Positions 15,700 to 25,182 of a DNA stretch of 49,604 nucleotides are shown here, piece by piece. Under the pieces are notes generated by a model. It was given only the letters and a program-made list of their open reading frames with translations. It was not told where the DNA came from and searched no databases. The stretch's first letter is position 1. Every line of letters begins with the position of its first letter. This DNA is from JBGVMW01 sp045125095 (GTDB lineage: Bacteria > Bacillota > Clostridia > Lachnospirales > Lachnospiraceae). A program made the translations under genes and the position numbers. The DNA is taken from NCBI GenBank assembly GCA_045125095.1, contig JBGVMW010000212.1:1-49604 (forward strand), given 5' to 3'.

Positions 15700-16461
15700 A
15701 TGAAGAAATTACTTATGTTTCTTTTATCCGTAATGATTTTATCTGTAACCGGCTGCGGTTCCACAAAGGAAGTGGCAACTGATACAAAAGCTGGTTATGA
15801 AGATGCTGAGACAGAGAATGTCACAGAAGCAGTTACCACGGAAGCTCCTAAAGAGGAAATCACTGTGGAAGAGGCAGAAACAACTCCTGCTGACGAGAAT
15901 GTAATTGAGGAGCCTGTAACGGATAAAAAGGAAGTTGCAGAGGAAAGCAGTGAAAAAGAAACACCGAAGCAGGTAGAGAGTTCCAAACCTACGGAAAGCC
16001 CAAAAGAAGAAAAACCAAAGCAGGAACCGGCAGCCATGGAGAAACCGAAGCAGGAAACTGAAAAGACTCCGGAACCTGAACCAGAGCCAGAACCGGAAGT
16101 AAAGGGATACAGCCCGGATTCGGTAGTGGCAAAGGCAATCGCAAAATGTCAGGCTGGCGGAATGATTACCACGCAGGACAATCTTGTGAATGCTCTGACA
16201 GAGGGCAGGATTACTCAGGAAGAATACAATGAGTATTATCCATATGACGGTCTGGAAAACAGCTACTACAGTGTATTTGTTGAAACAGACCTGAATACGG
16301 CAGGCACTACTTCAGGACAGCCGCTGCGAAGTGAGGATGCAATCGCAACTTACATAGCAGACATGCTGTTGCTGGAAAACAGTCCGGTATTCAATATCAT
16401 ATATGCAGGGGTTCATAACACAGGTGGAACTGACTTCTATGAGTTCCGATGTCTCAGATAG
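15700..16461 (+). CDS. Surface lipoprotein with Pro/Glu-rich spacer
   Basis: A 253-residue secreted lipoprotein. The signal peptide ends in the lipobox SVTGC, whose cysteine would be lipidated. A long acidic, low-complexity spacer follows (Glu/Thr-rich, then repeats of KPKQE and PEPEPEPE), reaching across the cell wall. The last ~110 residues form a folded domain (GYSPDSVVAKAIAKCQAGGM to FYEFRCLR) that I do not recognise. ATG 15700 is preferred over GTG 15691. It sits just before a large adhesin, so it may be part of the element's surface or mating apparatus. Confidence 0.75.
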   Translation: MKKLLMFLLSVMILSVTGCGSTKEVATDTKAGYEDAETENVTEAVTTEAPKEEITVEEAETTPADENVIEEPVTDKKEVAEESSEKETPKQVESSKPTESPKEEKPKQEPAAMEKPKQETEKTPEPEPEPEPEVKGYSPDSVVAKAIAKCQAGGMITTQDNLVNALTEGRITQEEYNEYYPYDGLENSYYSVFVETDLNTAGTTSGQPLRSEDAIATYIADMLLLENSPVFNIIYAGVHNTGGTDFYEFRCLR

Positions 16462-16486
16462 TTACGACAAATTAATAAATACGAAA

Positions 16487-16519
16487 ATGGCAGGCCATGA
16501 AAAGTGACCTGCTATTTTT
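16487..16519 (+). terminator. Intrinsic terminator between lipoprotein and adhesin genes
   Basis: ATGGCAGG (16487-16494) pairs with CCTGCTAT (16508-16515), followed by a T-run. It would limit read-through into the adhesin gene. Confidence 0.7.
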
Positions 16520-16546
16520 GTGCCATTTTTTAAGGAGGAATGTATA

Positions 16547-19500
16547 GTGAAACAGAAATTTAAACGAATTATGGCAGGTTTCCTTGCAATGCTTACCGTA
16601 TTCACTACACTGTTTTCCAATGGAACAACTGCATTTGCAGCAAGTCCAAGTGCAAATATTGCGTTTTGGACTGCATCGGCAAAGGATCACGGTGTAATCA
16701 GTGAGTTTAACAGTAAGCACACAGGCGGAATTCTCTATGCAATGATTGACGGTCACTCGGCATACTGTATGAACTTTGGACTGTCAGCAAAAGGCGGACA
16801 GCTTATGAACAGTGACAGTAACCCGAATACAAATCTTTCCGCATCGCAGGAAAAGCTTCTTGCCTATTGTATGTACTACGGTTATTCCACAACAGAGGCG
16901 AAGTCACCTACGAATGAACAACGTAACAAGTTTATTGCAACACAGGCTATGGTCTGGATTATTGTAAATAACATTTACGGTACTTCAAGTGGAGATTCAG
17001 CAGCAAAGAAGTTATGTGACTGTGCACCGGATGCATCAGCTTCTTATTCGTATTATGAGACACTGAGAAACAACATCAGTGCTTCATACAATGCCACAAG
17101 ACCAAGCTTTGCAAGTGCTACCAAGAGTGGAGCAGACACCATCGAGTTAAAGTGGAATGAGACGAATCAGAGATTTGAGCATACCTTCAAGGACACAAAC
17201 GGGGTTCTTGGTAACTTTGATTTTTCCATTGACGGATTCAGTGTATCAAAGAATGGCAATTCCATGACAGTCTATACAAAGAATGTCAACACAACAGCCA
17301 CACTGGGTACGTTCAAGTCAACCATCGGAGCAGTTGATACCACTTCAAGCTGTGTATTCTGGCTTACCGGAAATTCCGGGGACCAGGAATTTGTTTCTGA
17401 AAGACCAAGTGCAGACCCGATTTCTGCCTATATCAAGGTAAAGACAGAAAATATTGGTTATGGCAAGCTCACGAAGCAGGATGAAGAAAGCGGTGTGAAG
17501 CTTTCCGGTGCCAAGTATGGTATTTATACCGACAGTGCATGTACCAATAAGGTGGATACCATTACAACCGGAAGTGACGGAACTGCAAAATCCAAGGCAC
17601 TTGTAGCAGGCACTTATTATGTAAAAGAGATTCAGGCTCCGAAGGGGTATGTGTTAAGCAATAAGGTACACACACTTACTGTTAAGGCTGGTCAGACAAC
17701 CTCTTTTACTGCAACGGATAAGGAACAGCTTGGTGCAATCACAATCTATAAGGAAGGCGAAGTCCTTACCGGATGGAATGGCAGCAACTTCACTTATGAA
17801 AAGAAAAAGCTGCCGGGAGCAACCTTTAAGGTAACAGCAGGAGCAGATATCTATAAGGCAGACGGAACTAAGGTTTACAGCAAGGGTGATGTTGTTGCAG
17901 AAAGCCTTACAACCGGAAGTGACGGTCAGGTGGTTCTAACAGACCTTCATCTCGGAACTTATGTTGTAACAGAGATTAAGAGCATCAACGGATATACCAT
18001 CAATCCGACACCACAGACAGTAAATGTGGAGTATAAGGACCAGACGGTGACAGTCCAGTATGAGGCTACAACTGTTTACAATGAGAGACAGAAAGCGGAA
18101 GTATCCGTAATCAAGAAAGACTCTGACACAGCAAATGTACTTGATGGCGGTCAGTACACCATGTATGCAGGAAATGATATCAAAAACTACGCAGGTCAGG
18201 TTATCGTAACAAAGGGAACAGCTTTACAGACTGTAACAACAGGAGATGACGGAAAGGCAGCTTATACAGTAGATTTGCCGATTGCTAACGGATATTATAT
18301 CTCGGAAACAAAGGCTCCTTACGGATATCAGAGAAATTCAACTGATGTGTATGAGTTTACTTTCAACTATCTGTCTGAAACAACTGCAAAGGCAGCATTT
18401 TCCCATACCTTTGTAAATGACAGAACAACAGCAAAGATTCATATCTACAAGGTGGATAAGGAGACAGGTCTTGCAGTTCCGCAGGGCGATGCTACTTTTG
18501 AGGGAGCTGTTTATGGTTTATATGCCCGCAAGGACATTGTGCATCCGGATGGTGCGACAGGTGTTGTCTTTAAGGCAAATGATCTTGTAGCAACCATGAC
18601 AATTGATGCCAATGGAGATGCAGAGGTAAAGAACCTTTACCTTGGTGATTATTATGTTAAGGAAATCACACCTCCGGAAGGATATCTTCTGGATGAAGAG
18701 GAGCATGATGTGGTGTGTGATTATGAAGGTGACATGGTAGCCGAAGTTTCAAGAAGCACAACGTCTGAAGAGCAGGTAATCAAGCAGCCGTTCCAGCTTA
18801 TCAAGGTATCTGATAATGGAGATGATACGGAAGCGCCACTTCTTGCAGGAGCAGGATTTACAGCATATTTGAAATCCTCTTTACCTGTAAAGAAAGATGG
18901 AAGCTATGATTTTGACAAGGCAACACCGGTAGTTATCGGCAATGATGGCAAGACAGAGATTTTCACAGATGAAAAAGGTCATGCAGTATCAATTGCAATT
19001 CCTTACGGAACCTATGTGGTGATTGAGTCCACAACCCCGCACAACATGGAAACAATCAAGCCTTTTGAGGTTAAAATTGTAGAAAACCATCCGACAGAGC
19101 CACAGGTATGGAGAGTGTTCATCGACAGGGAATTTACCGCAAAGCTTCGTGTGATTAAGAAGGATGCTGACACAAAGCAGACAGTTCTTATTCCGAATAC
19201 GGAGTTTAAGATTTTCAATCTGGATACCAATGAGTATGTGGAGATGATTACCACTTATCCGTCAAAGAAAGTGCATACTTCATTTTTCACGGATGAAGAC
19301 GGCGATCTGATTCTGCCGGATGTATTACCACTTGGCAATTATCGTATTGAAGAGGTGGCAGCACCTTTCGGTTATGTACTGAATGACAACTATGTGGAAG
19401 TAAAGGTTGATACAGATACTTTCTATGAGGTTGACCCTGACACTTACGAAGCAATCATCACGGTAGAGTATGAAGATGCTCCTGCGGTTGGTGAACTTAC

Positions 19501-21925
19501 CATTGAGAAAAAGGGCGAAGTTCTGGATGCCTATAAGGGAGGTCTGTTTGCGGATTCCGAAGATAAGGAATTTGTTTATAAGGAAGGCAGCCTTTCCGGT
19601 GCCAAGTTTGAGGTTTATGCTGCGGAGGACATTTATACTGCTGATATGCAGTGCGATGCCGATGGAAACAGAACCAAGTATTACAGTAACGGTGAACTGG
19701 TAGCAACTGTTGTTACTGACGAAAATGGAAAAGCTGTGGTAAAAGACCTTCCTCTTGGAAAGTACAGAGTAGTGGAAGTGGAAGCTCCTTACGGATATGT
19801 GCTGAACAAGGAAGAGCAGACTGTAACTTTCGTCTATGTGGATGATAAGACTCCGGTAATTAAGGAGAGCATGACATTTGTAAATGAAAGACAGAAGGTT
19901 GACTTATCCATTGATAAACTGGACGGAGAAACCGGAAAAGGTATTGCAGGTGCAGAGTTTGGTTTATATGCATCTGAGGATATCGAAAATGTGGATGGAG
20001 ATGTAATCGTAGAGAAAGATACCCTGCTTGAGGTAGCTGTTTCTGATGAAAACGGAGATATTTTCTTTGTGAAGGATTATCCTCTTGGTAACTACTATGC
20101 AAAGGAAATCAAGGCACCTCTTGGTTATGCTTCTTCTGATGAAATTGTAGAGTTTGATGCAACTTATAAGGGACAGGATATCAAGTATAGTACGGATGCT
20201 GCAATATACCATAACTTCCCTACAACCTTTGAATTTACAAAGGAAGATATCACAAGTGGTACAGAGCTTTCCGGTGCAACACTTTCCGTAATCGACAAGG
20301 ATGGGAATGTAATCGAGACATGGACATCTGAGGCAGGAGAAGCACATGTAATTCAAAGACTCCATGTGGGAGAAACTTATATCCTTCGTGAAGAGTTTGC
20401 TCCATACGGATATCTCAAGGCAACAGATGTAGCATTTACCGTAGTTGATACTGATGAAATCCAGAGTGTTGTTATGAAGGATGAAGTGCCTACCGGAACA
20501 ATTATCATCAATAAAGATGGTGAGTTCCTTACAGACATTAACCTTGTAAAAGGTCACTGGTACGATTTCATATTTGACTATTTCAAGAAGTCACTTGCAG
20601 GAGTTACTTTTGAGGTATATGCAAAAGAGGACATTGTAAGTCCTGACGGATTGGATACTGTTTATTATGAGGCAGATGAGCTTGTGGCAACCATCGTTAC
20701 AAATGATGATGGAATTGCAATGATTTCAGACCTTCCGCTTGGTAAATACTATCTTGTAGAGACAGAGACACTGGAAGGTTTTGTCCTTGACAGTACACCA
20801 ATCGAAGCCGATCTTTCCTATATCGACCAGAATACAGAGATTGTATATGCAGGTATGGATGTAACAAACGAAAGACAGAAGGTAGAGATTTCAGTTATCA
20901 AGAAAGATGCTGAAACAGATGAAGTGCTTTCCGGTGCAATCTTCGGATTGTATGCGAAAGAGGATATCGTGGATGTGGATGGCAGAGTCATCGTTAAGGC
21001 TGATACGCTGATTGAAAAGGCTGTAACAGGCGAGGACGGCACAGCAACATTTATCTCCGACCTTCCTCTTGGCAACTACTATGTGAAGGAGATTGAAGCA
21101 CCAAAGGGATATGTGAAGTCCGATGAAGTATTTGATGTGGAAGCAGAATATCAGGAAGATGTAGCTGTTATTGAATTTGAAGCAGAGTTTGAGAATACAC
21201 CAATTAAGGTGGAATTTTCAAAGACTGACATCACAGGTGAGAAGGAGCTTGCAGGTGCAAAGCTTTCTATCATCAATTCAGAGGGAACGGTTGTAGAGAG
21301 CTGGACTTCTGAGGCAGGAAAGTCACACCTTATCGAGAGACTTCCGGCAGGAAAGTATATCCTTCGTGAAGAGACAGCACCTTATGGCTATAAGATTGCA
21401 AACGATGTGGAATTTGAAGTGACAGAGACGGCAGAAATCCAGAAGGTAACAATGAAGGATGAGTATGCAGTCGGTAAGATTATCATCGAAAAAACAGATG
21501 AAGTAACCAAGAAGCCTATTGCAGGAGTTGAGTTTGAAATCCGTGACAAGGATGGCAAGGTCATTGAAACTGTTGTAACTGACAAAGATGGTCATGCAGA
21601 ATCCAAGGAACTTCCTATCTGCATTTACAATGAGGATGGCAGCTTCAAGGAAGATATCCATTACTTTGTTGTAGAGACAAAAGCAGCAGAAGGATATATT
21701 CTTGATGAAACAGTCCATGAGGTAGTGTTACAGTATGATGATAACGCACCTGTATGTGTGGAATATACTTTATCACTCACTAACAAGCCTACAGAACCTA
21801 AGCTTCCACAGACCGGGGATAATTTCAATCCTTGGCTCTGGGCAGGACTTGGTTTAACTGCACTGTTGGCAGGTATGGGAGCTTTCTTTTGGAAAAAGAA
21901 GGAAGACGACGAAGTAACTGAATAA
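16547..21925 (+). CDS. LPxTG surface adhesin with thioester domain and Cna-B/SpaA repeats
   Basis: A 1,792-residue cell-wall protein. The signal peptide ends AFA near residue 31. The N-terminal domain carries Cys74 (AYCMNFG) and Gln133 (TQAMVW), the signature pair of a thioester adhesin domain that can bond covalently to a target surface. Thirteen Cna-B/SpaA-type β-sandwich repeats follow, each ending in a YYVKEIxAPxGY-like motif; such repeats usually carry Lys-Asn or Lys-Asp isopeptide bonds. The sortase signal LPQTG is at ~1753, then a membrane helix and charged tail. The start is GTG with AAGGAGG upstream. No sortase gene is in the window, so a host enzyme or one elsewhere on the element is needed. 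Likely cargo for adhesion or mating-pair contact. Confidence 0.92.
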   Translation: MKQKFKRIMAGFLAMLTVFTTLFSNGTTAFAASPSANIAFWTASAKDHGVISEFNSKHTGGILYAMIDGHSAYCMNFGLSAKGGQLMNSDSNPNTNLSASQEKLLAYCMYYGYSTTEAKSPTNEQRNKFIATQAMVWIIVNNIYGTSSGDSAAKKLCDCAPDASASYSYYETLRNNISASYNATRPSFASATKSGADTIELKWNETNQRFEHTFKDTNGVLGNFDFSIDGFSVSKNGNSMTVYTKNVNTTATLGTFKSTIGAVDTTSSCVFWLTGNSGDQEFVSERPSADPISAYIKVKTENIGYGKLTKQDEESGVKLSGAKYGIYTDSACTNKVDTITTGSDGTAKSKALVAGTYYVKEIQAPKGYVLSNKVHTLTVKAGQTTSFTATDKEQLGAITIYKEGEVLTGWNGSNFTYEKKKLPGATFKVTAGADIYKADGTKVYSKGDVVAESLTTGSDGQVVLTDLHLGTYVVTEIKSINGYTINPTPQTVNVEYKDQTVTVQYEATTVYNERQKAEVSVIKKDSDTANVLDGGQYTMYAGNDIKNYAGQVIVTKGTALQTVTTGDDGKAAYTVDLPIANGYYISETKAPYGYQRNSTDVYEFTFNYLSETTAKAAFSHTFVNDRTTAKIHIYKVDKETGLAVPQGDATFEGAVYGLYARKDIVHPDGATGVVFKANDLVATMTIDANGDAEVKNLYLGDYYVKEITPPEGYLLDEEEHDVVCDYEGDMVAEVSRSTTSEEQVIKQPFQLIKVSDNGDDTEAPLLAGAGFTAYLKSSLPVKKDGSYDFDKATPVVIGNDGKTEIFTDEKGHAVSIAIPYGTYVVIESTTPHNMETIKPFEVKIVENHPTEPQVWRVFIDREFTAKLRVIKKDADTKQTVLIPNTEFKIFNLDTNEYVEMITTYPSKKVHTSFFTDEDGDLILPDVLPLGNYRIEEVAAPFGYVLNDNYVEVKVDTDTFYEVDPDTYEAIITVEYEDAPAVGELTIEKKGEVLDAYKGGLFADSEDKEFVYKEGSLSGAKFEVYAAEDIYTADMQCDADGNRTKYYSNGELVATVVTDENGKAVVKDLPLGKYRVVEVEAPYGYVLNKEEQTVTFVYVDDKTPVIKESMTFVNERQKVDLSIDKLDGETGKGIAGAEFGLYASEDIENVDGDVIVEKDTLLEVAVSDENGDIFFVKDYPLGNYYAKEIKAPLGYASSDEIVEFDATYKGQDIKYSTDAAIYHNFPTTFEFTKEDITSGTELSGATLSVIDKDGNVIETWTSEAGEAHVIQRLHVGETYILREEFAPYGYLKATDVAFTVVDTDEIQSVVMKDEVPTGTIIINKDGEFLTDINLVKGHWYDFIFDYFKKSLAGVTFEVYAKEDIVSPDGLDTVYYEADELVATIVTNDDGIAMISDLPLGKYYLVETETLEGFVLDSTPIEADLSYIDQNTEIVYAGMDVTNERQKVEISVIKKDAETDEVLSGAIFGLYAKEDIVDVDGRVIVKADTLIEKAVTGEDGTATFISDLPLGNYYVKEIEAPKGYVKSDEVFDVEAEYQEDVAVIEFEAEFENTPIKVEFSKTDITGEKELAGAKLSIINSEGTVVESWTSEAGKSHLIERLPAGKYILREETAPYGYKIANDVEFEVTETAEIQKVTMKDEYAVGKIIIEKTDEVTKKPIAGVEFEIRDKDGKVIETVVTDKDGHAESKELPICIYNEDGSFKEDIHYFVVETKAAEGYILDETVHEVVLQYDDNAPVCVEYTLSLTNKPTEPKLPQTGDNFNPWLWAGLGLTALLAGMGAFFWKKKEDDEVTE

Positions 21926-21936
21926 GTATCATCTTT

Positions 21937-21976
21937 ATGAGGTGTAGGCCGTATGTGCTTGCACCTCATTTTGTTT
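21937..21976 (+). terminator. Intrinsic terminator after the adhesin
   Basis: ATGAGGTG (21937-21944) pairs with CACCTCAT (21962-21969), followed by TTTGTTTT. It ends the adhesin transcript 12 bases after the stop. Confidence 0.75.
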
Positions 21977-21998
21977 TACAAACTGGAGGTGAGAACTT

Positions 21999-22325
21999 TT
22001 GATTGGTGAAGCAATCAAAGAATACCGGGAGAAAAGAGGATTAAGCAAAAAGGAATTGGGCAGACGATGCGGCTTTGGCTCCGATGGAGAAAAAATCATC
22101 GAAGCATTTGAACGGGACGAAGGTTTCCCGGACCTTGAGAAGCTGAAAAAGGTAGCGGAGGCATTGTGGGTTCCGTTAGAAGTGTTGTGCCCAGTACCAT
22201 GTAGAGAATGCCCCTTCAAAAAGAAGGTGGTTATCCATCTGGAAGATGATCCCGGATATGAAACAGAAAGAAAAGTATATGAGGACCCAGACGATGAAGG
22301 GCTCTTATATGACAATTTGGATTAA
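21999..22325 (+). CDS. XRE-family helix-turn-helix regulator with Cys cluster
   Basis: A 108-residue protein. The N-terminal XRE domain (about 1-65) begins IGEAIKEYREKRGLSKKELG and contains FPDLEKLKKVAEALWVPLEV. A short CPVPCRECP cluster follows and may bind a metal, then an acidic tail. The start is TTG with GGAGGTG nine bases upstream. It heads the next gene run and may regulate the adhesin or transfer genes; its operator is not identified. Confidence 0.78.
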   Translation: MIGEAIKEYREKRGLSKKELGRRCGFGSDGEKIIEAFERDEGFPDLEKLKKVAEALWVPLEVLCPVPCRECPFKKKVVIHLEDDPGYETERKVYEDPDDEGLLYDNLD

Positions 22326-22340
22326 GGAGGAACAGTTTAT

Positions 22341-23336
22341 ATGATGAATTATGAGATTTTTAAGGAAGTAGTGGCGGAGAAGTTTAAGGATTATTTACCG
22401 CCACAGTTTCAGGATATGGCTCTTCGTGTAGAGCCGGTGAATAAGGTAAACAAGAATCTGGACGGACTTACCATGGTAAGTAATGAGGCAGGCAGAAATG
22501 TATCACCTACCATCTATATCAATGATATGTATGAGCATTATCTTAATACAGAGAATCTGCAGGAGGTATTGCAGAACGCAGCAAAGCTTATGGAAAAAGC
22601 ATTTGACAGAGTTCCGGAGGTAGGAAAGCTTGATTTTGAAAGTGCAAAGGACAACATTGTGTTCCAGGTTGTCAATACGCTGCAGAATGAAGATATGTTA
22701 AGAGACATGCCACACAGAGAGTTTCAGGACTTATCCATTATCTATCGCTGGGTAGTGAATTTGGATGAGAAGGGCATCCAGAGTTCTGTGGTGAAAAATA
22801 GCCTTGCAAATCAGCTTGGAATGACAGAGGAGCAGTTATTCAAGTGTGCTGTAGAGAATACCAGAAGAATTTTGCCGCCTACTGTAAAATCCATGAATGA
22901 TGTGATGAAGGAAATGTTCATTGCTGATGGTATGCCTATTGAGATCGCAGAGATGATGATTGGCGAGATTCCGGAGGATAAGATGATGTGGGTTATTAGT
23001 AACGACAGAGGAATCAATGGTGCTGCTTCCATGCTTTATGAGGACAATCTCCATAAGCTTGCGGAGAGACTGGAAACAGACCTTTATATTTTACCATCCT
23101 CTGTGCATGAGTGTATTGCAGTATCTACAGATATGGGTGATCCTTATGAGCTTGCAGCGATGGTAAATGAAATCAACATGGATCAGGTAGCATTGGAGGA
23201 ACGTTTATCCAATCAGGTGTATCACTATGATAAGGATGCGAGAAGGCTTACCCTTGCAACTGACACACCGAACAAGCGTCTTGATGGTATCGTCGCTGAG
23301 GCACAGCTTATCTACGATACAGGAAAGTCCAGATAG
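22341..23336 (+). CDS. DUF5688-like protein of conjugative elements
   Basis: A 331-residue soluble protein, acidic overall, starting MMNYEIFKEVVAEKFKDYLP. It has a characteristic middle section (VSPTIYINDMYEHYLN) and a C-terminal part with DRGINGAASMLYEDNLHKLA and LPSSVHECIAV. I recognise this as the DUF5688 type that is widespread in Clostridia integrative elements. No catalytic motif is apparent and its role is unknown. AAGGAGG precedes the start, 15 bases after the upstream gene. Confidence 0.75.
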   Translation: MMNYEIFKEVVAEKFKDYLPPQFQDMALRVEPVNKVNKNLDGLTMVSNEAGRNVSPTIYINDMYEHYLNTENLQEVLQNAAKLMEKAFDRVPEVGKLDFESAKDNIVFQVVNTLQNEDMLRDMPHREFQDLSIIYRWVVNLDEKGIQSSVVKNSLANQLGMTEEQLFKCAVENTRRILPPTVKSMNDVMKEMFIADGMPIEIAEMMIGEIPEDKMMWVISNDRGINGAASMLYEDNLHKLAERLETDLYILPSSVHECIAVSTDMGDPYELAAMVNEINMDQVALEERLSNQVYHYDKDARRLTLATDTPNKRLDGIVAEAQLIYDTGKSR

Positions 23337-23346
23337 GAGGCAGCTT

Positions 23347-23478
23347 ATGGAGCAGGAAATGACCGAAAAGGAACTGATTGCTCTTATAAATGCCTGGGAT
23401 GGAGACTTCATGATACAGGTTGAGATAAAGGAGGATGCGGATGAAAGAAGAGAAAACACTTGTGACGGATGCAGATAA
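23347..23478 (+). CDS. Small acidic protein, unknown function
   Basis: A 43-residue peptide (MEQEMTEKELIALINAWDGD at its start, CDGCR at its end). TAGGAGG lies six bases before the ATG and overlaps the preceding stop. It overlaps the next gene by 38 bases. The good ribosome binding site and tight packing support it as real. Confidence 0.6.
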   Translation: MEQEMTEKELIALINAWDGDFMIQVEIKEDADERRENTCDGCR

Positions 23479-24004
23479 TGCCTTTAAGCTTGATGTGGTA
23501 AGAGTGAAGCTTGTGAAGGAGGCTCCCCTTTATTCGGAGCTTCCTTTGCAGAATCCCTATGAAGCAGCAGCTACCATTGGAGAACTTCTGTGTGAAATGG
23601 ACAGGGAAGTTGTCTGTGTAGTAAATCTGCAATCAGATTTAAAACCTATCAATGTGACTTTTGCAAGCATTGGTTCACTGAATGAAGCTTTAGTGCATCC
23701 AAGGGAAATCCTGAAATCAAGTATTCTTTCCAATGCTGCAAGTATTATGCTGATTCATTCACATCCAAGTGGGAACCTGCTTCCCAGTAAGATGGATACC
23801 ATGATAACAGACCGGATGAACGCAGTATGTTCAATGGTTGGGATTCAGTTAGTTGACCATGTGATTGTTGGTGGTGATAACAGGGAGTTTTTCAGTTTTA
23901 AGGAAAAAGGACTGATTGACAATCCCAATATTACCTATTCGACTGATTATAAGAACTTCAGCTTTAACAACAGTCTTGTGGCGGAGAGAGGAAAAGGAAG
24001 GTAA
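23441..24004 (+). CDS. JAB/RadC-type metalloprotease-fold protein
   Basis: A 187-residue protein with an intact JAMM zinc motif HxHx7SxxD (His106, His108, Ser116, Asp119, in HSHPSGNLLPSKMD). The upstream SSILSNAASIMLI strand and downstream LVDHVIVGG match the RadC/JAB domain. The N-terminal RadC helix-hairpin-helix is absent. Such stand-alone JAB proteins are common in mobile elements; DNA-repair or anti-restriction roles have been suggested for relatives, but the activity is not settled. ATG 23441 sits six bases after AAGGAGG; ATG 23435 is too close. Confidence 0.85.
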   Translation: MKEEKTLVTDADNAFKLDVVRVKLVKEAPLYSELPLQNPYEAAATIGELLCEMDREVVCVVNLQSDLKPINVTFASIGSLNEALVHPREILKSSILSNAASIMLIHSHPSGNLLPSKMDTMITDRMNAVCSMVGIQLVDHVIVGGDNREFFSFKEKGLIDNPNITYSTDYKNFSFNNSLVAERGKGR

Positions 24005-24978
24005 TGATGAACGAACGATTTACAGAGGAAGAGCTTGCCATTGCAAAAAGTGTTGACTTGACAGCAGTAGCATCTTATCTAGGATATACAGTAAAAAGAG
24101 TTGGTCATTATCACACTCTTAAGGAAATGGATTCCATACGAATCTATGATAAGAGCCACTGGTTCCGTTGGTCGAGACAATATGATAAGGGTGAGAATGG
24201 AGGTTCGCAAATTGATTTTTTGCGGGTGTTCTGTGGTATGGAGATAAAAGAGGCAGTATGGTGGCTGCTTGATTTTGCGGGGTATCGCCGGATTGAAGAT
24301 ACCGGAAAAAAGCCGGAGCTTAAATATCAGGTGGAGGCAAAGAAAAAGCAGGAACCTAAGCCTTTTGTATTACCTGTACCTTCCTCGGATAACAGTTTTT
24401 TGTATTCCTATCTGAAGGAAGAGCGAGGCATCAGCAAAGAGGTTATCGACTACTTTGTAACGCAGGGACTTATTTATGAGAGCAGGCATTACCACAACAT
24501 TGTATTTAAGGGTAATGACAAGAATGGTGTTACAAGATTTGCAAGCATGAGAGGTGTGTTTGATAAGGAGGGAAAGCCATTTAAGTGCGATGTGGCAGGC
24601 AATGACAAAGAGTATGGATTTAATGTGGTCAATGACGAGAGTTCGGAACTTGTAGTATTTGAGGGTGCAATCGACCTGATGAGCTATGTGGATATTTTCT
24701 CTGATTATGATACAAACAAACTGGCACTTGGGATGCTTGCAGATGCTCCTCTTGTCACATTCATTAAGGAATATCCACAGATTACTTCCATTAAGTTTTG
24801 TTTGGATGGGGATGAACCGGGAAGAAAGGCGACTGCCCAGCTAATGGAGAAATACTATGGTATGGGCTATGAAGTGGAGGATTGTCCGCCGCCCGAAGGA
24901 TATAAGGATTACAATGAATGGCTTGTCTCAGCAAAGCAGAATCTTAAGGTGGGTCAAAAAGTGGAGTACCTTTTGTAA
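24004..24978 (+). CDS. DUF3991/toprim primase-like protein
   Basis: A 324-residue protein. Its N-terminal part (DLTAVASYLGYTVKRVGHYH) leads into a zinc-free CHC2/DUF3991-type domain. A toprim domain follows, with its Glu (VVFEGAIDLMSY, ~218-229) and DxD pair (FCLDGDEPGRKA, ~262-273). Toprim proteins at this position are thought to prime or process element DNA during transfer. The ATG overlaps the upstream stop by one base. The last nine or so codons (KVGQKVEYLL) and the stop come from the first unit of the repeat array, so the natural C-terminus has probably been replaced. Confidence 0.85.
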   Translation: MMNERFTEEELAIAKSVDLTAVASYLGYTVKRVGHYHTLKEMDSIRIYDKSHWFRWSRQYDKGENGGSQIDFLRVFCGMEIKEAVWWLLDFAGYRRIEDTGKKPELKYQVEAKKKQEPKPFVLPVPSSDNSFLYSYLKEERGISKEVIDYFVTQGLIYESRHYHNIVFKGNDKNGVTRFASMRGVFDKEGKPFKCDVAGNDKEYGFNVVNDESSELVVFEGAIDLMSYVDIFSDYDTNKLALGMLADAPLVTFIKEYPQITSIKFCLDGDEPGRKATAQLMEKYYGMGYEVEDCPPPEGYKDYNEWLVSAKQNLKVGQKVEYLL

Positions 24979-25163
24979 AGTGGCTCCAAAAAGTGGAGTA
25001 CCTTTTGAAAAATGGCTCCAGAAAGTGGAGCACCCGATTGAGCAAATGACAAGGCGGAAAATTTTTTCTTTGACAAGGTGGGTCAAAAAGTGGAGTACCT
25101 TTTGTAAAGTGGCTCCAAAAAGTGGAGTATCTTTTCATAAAGTGCTCCAAAAAGTGGAGTACC
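24946..25163. repeat. Iteron-like array, 32-bp period
   Basis: The core AAAGTGGAGTACC (or one-base variants) occurs at 24958, 24990, 25022, 25087, 25119 and 25151: two groups of three at exactly 32-bp spacing, separated by 65 bp. Each unit also has a second AAAGTGG about half a period on. A 55-bp block is repeated perfectly (24946-25000 and 25075-25129). The gap between groups holds an A/T-rich run (about 25057-25071). Direct repeats of this kind serve as replication iterons or centromeres. Confidence 0.85.
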
Positions 25164-25182
25164 TATATAAATATCAGGGGTT

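Noticed and set aside
24946..25163. Regularly spaced repeats suggesting a CRISPR array
   Set aside because: The units are near-contiguous 32-bp repeats without unique spacers, and no cas genes are present. An iteron or centromere array fits better.
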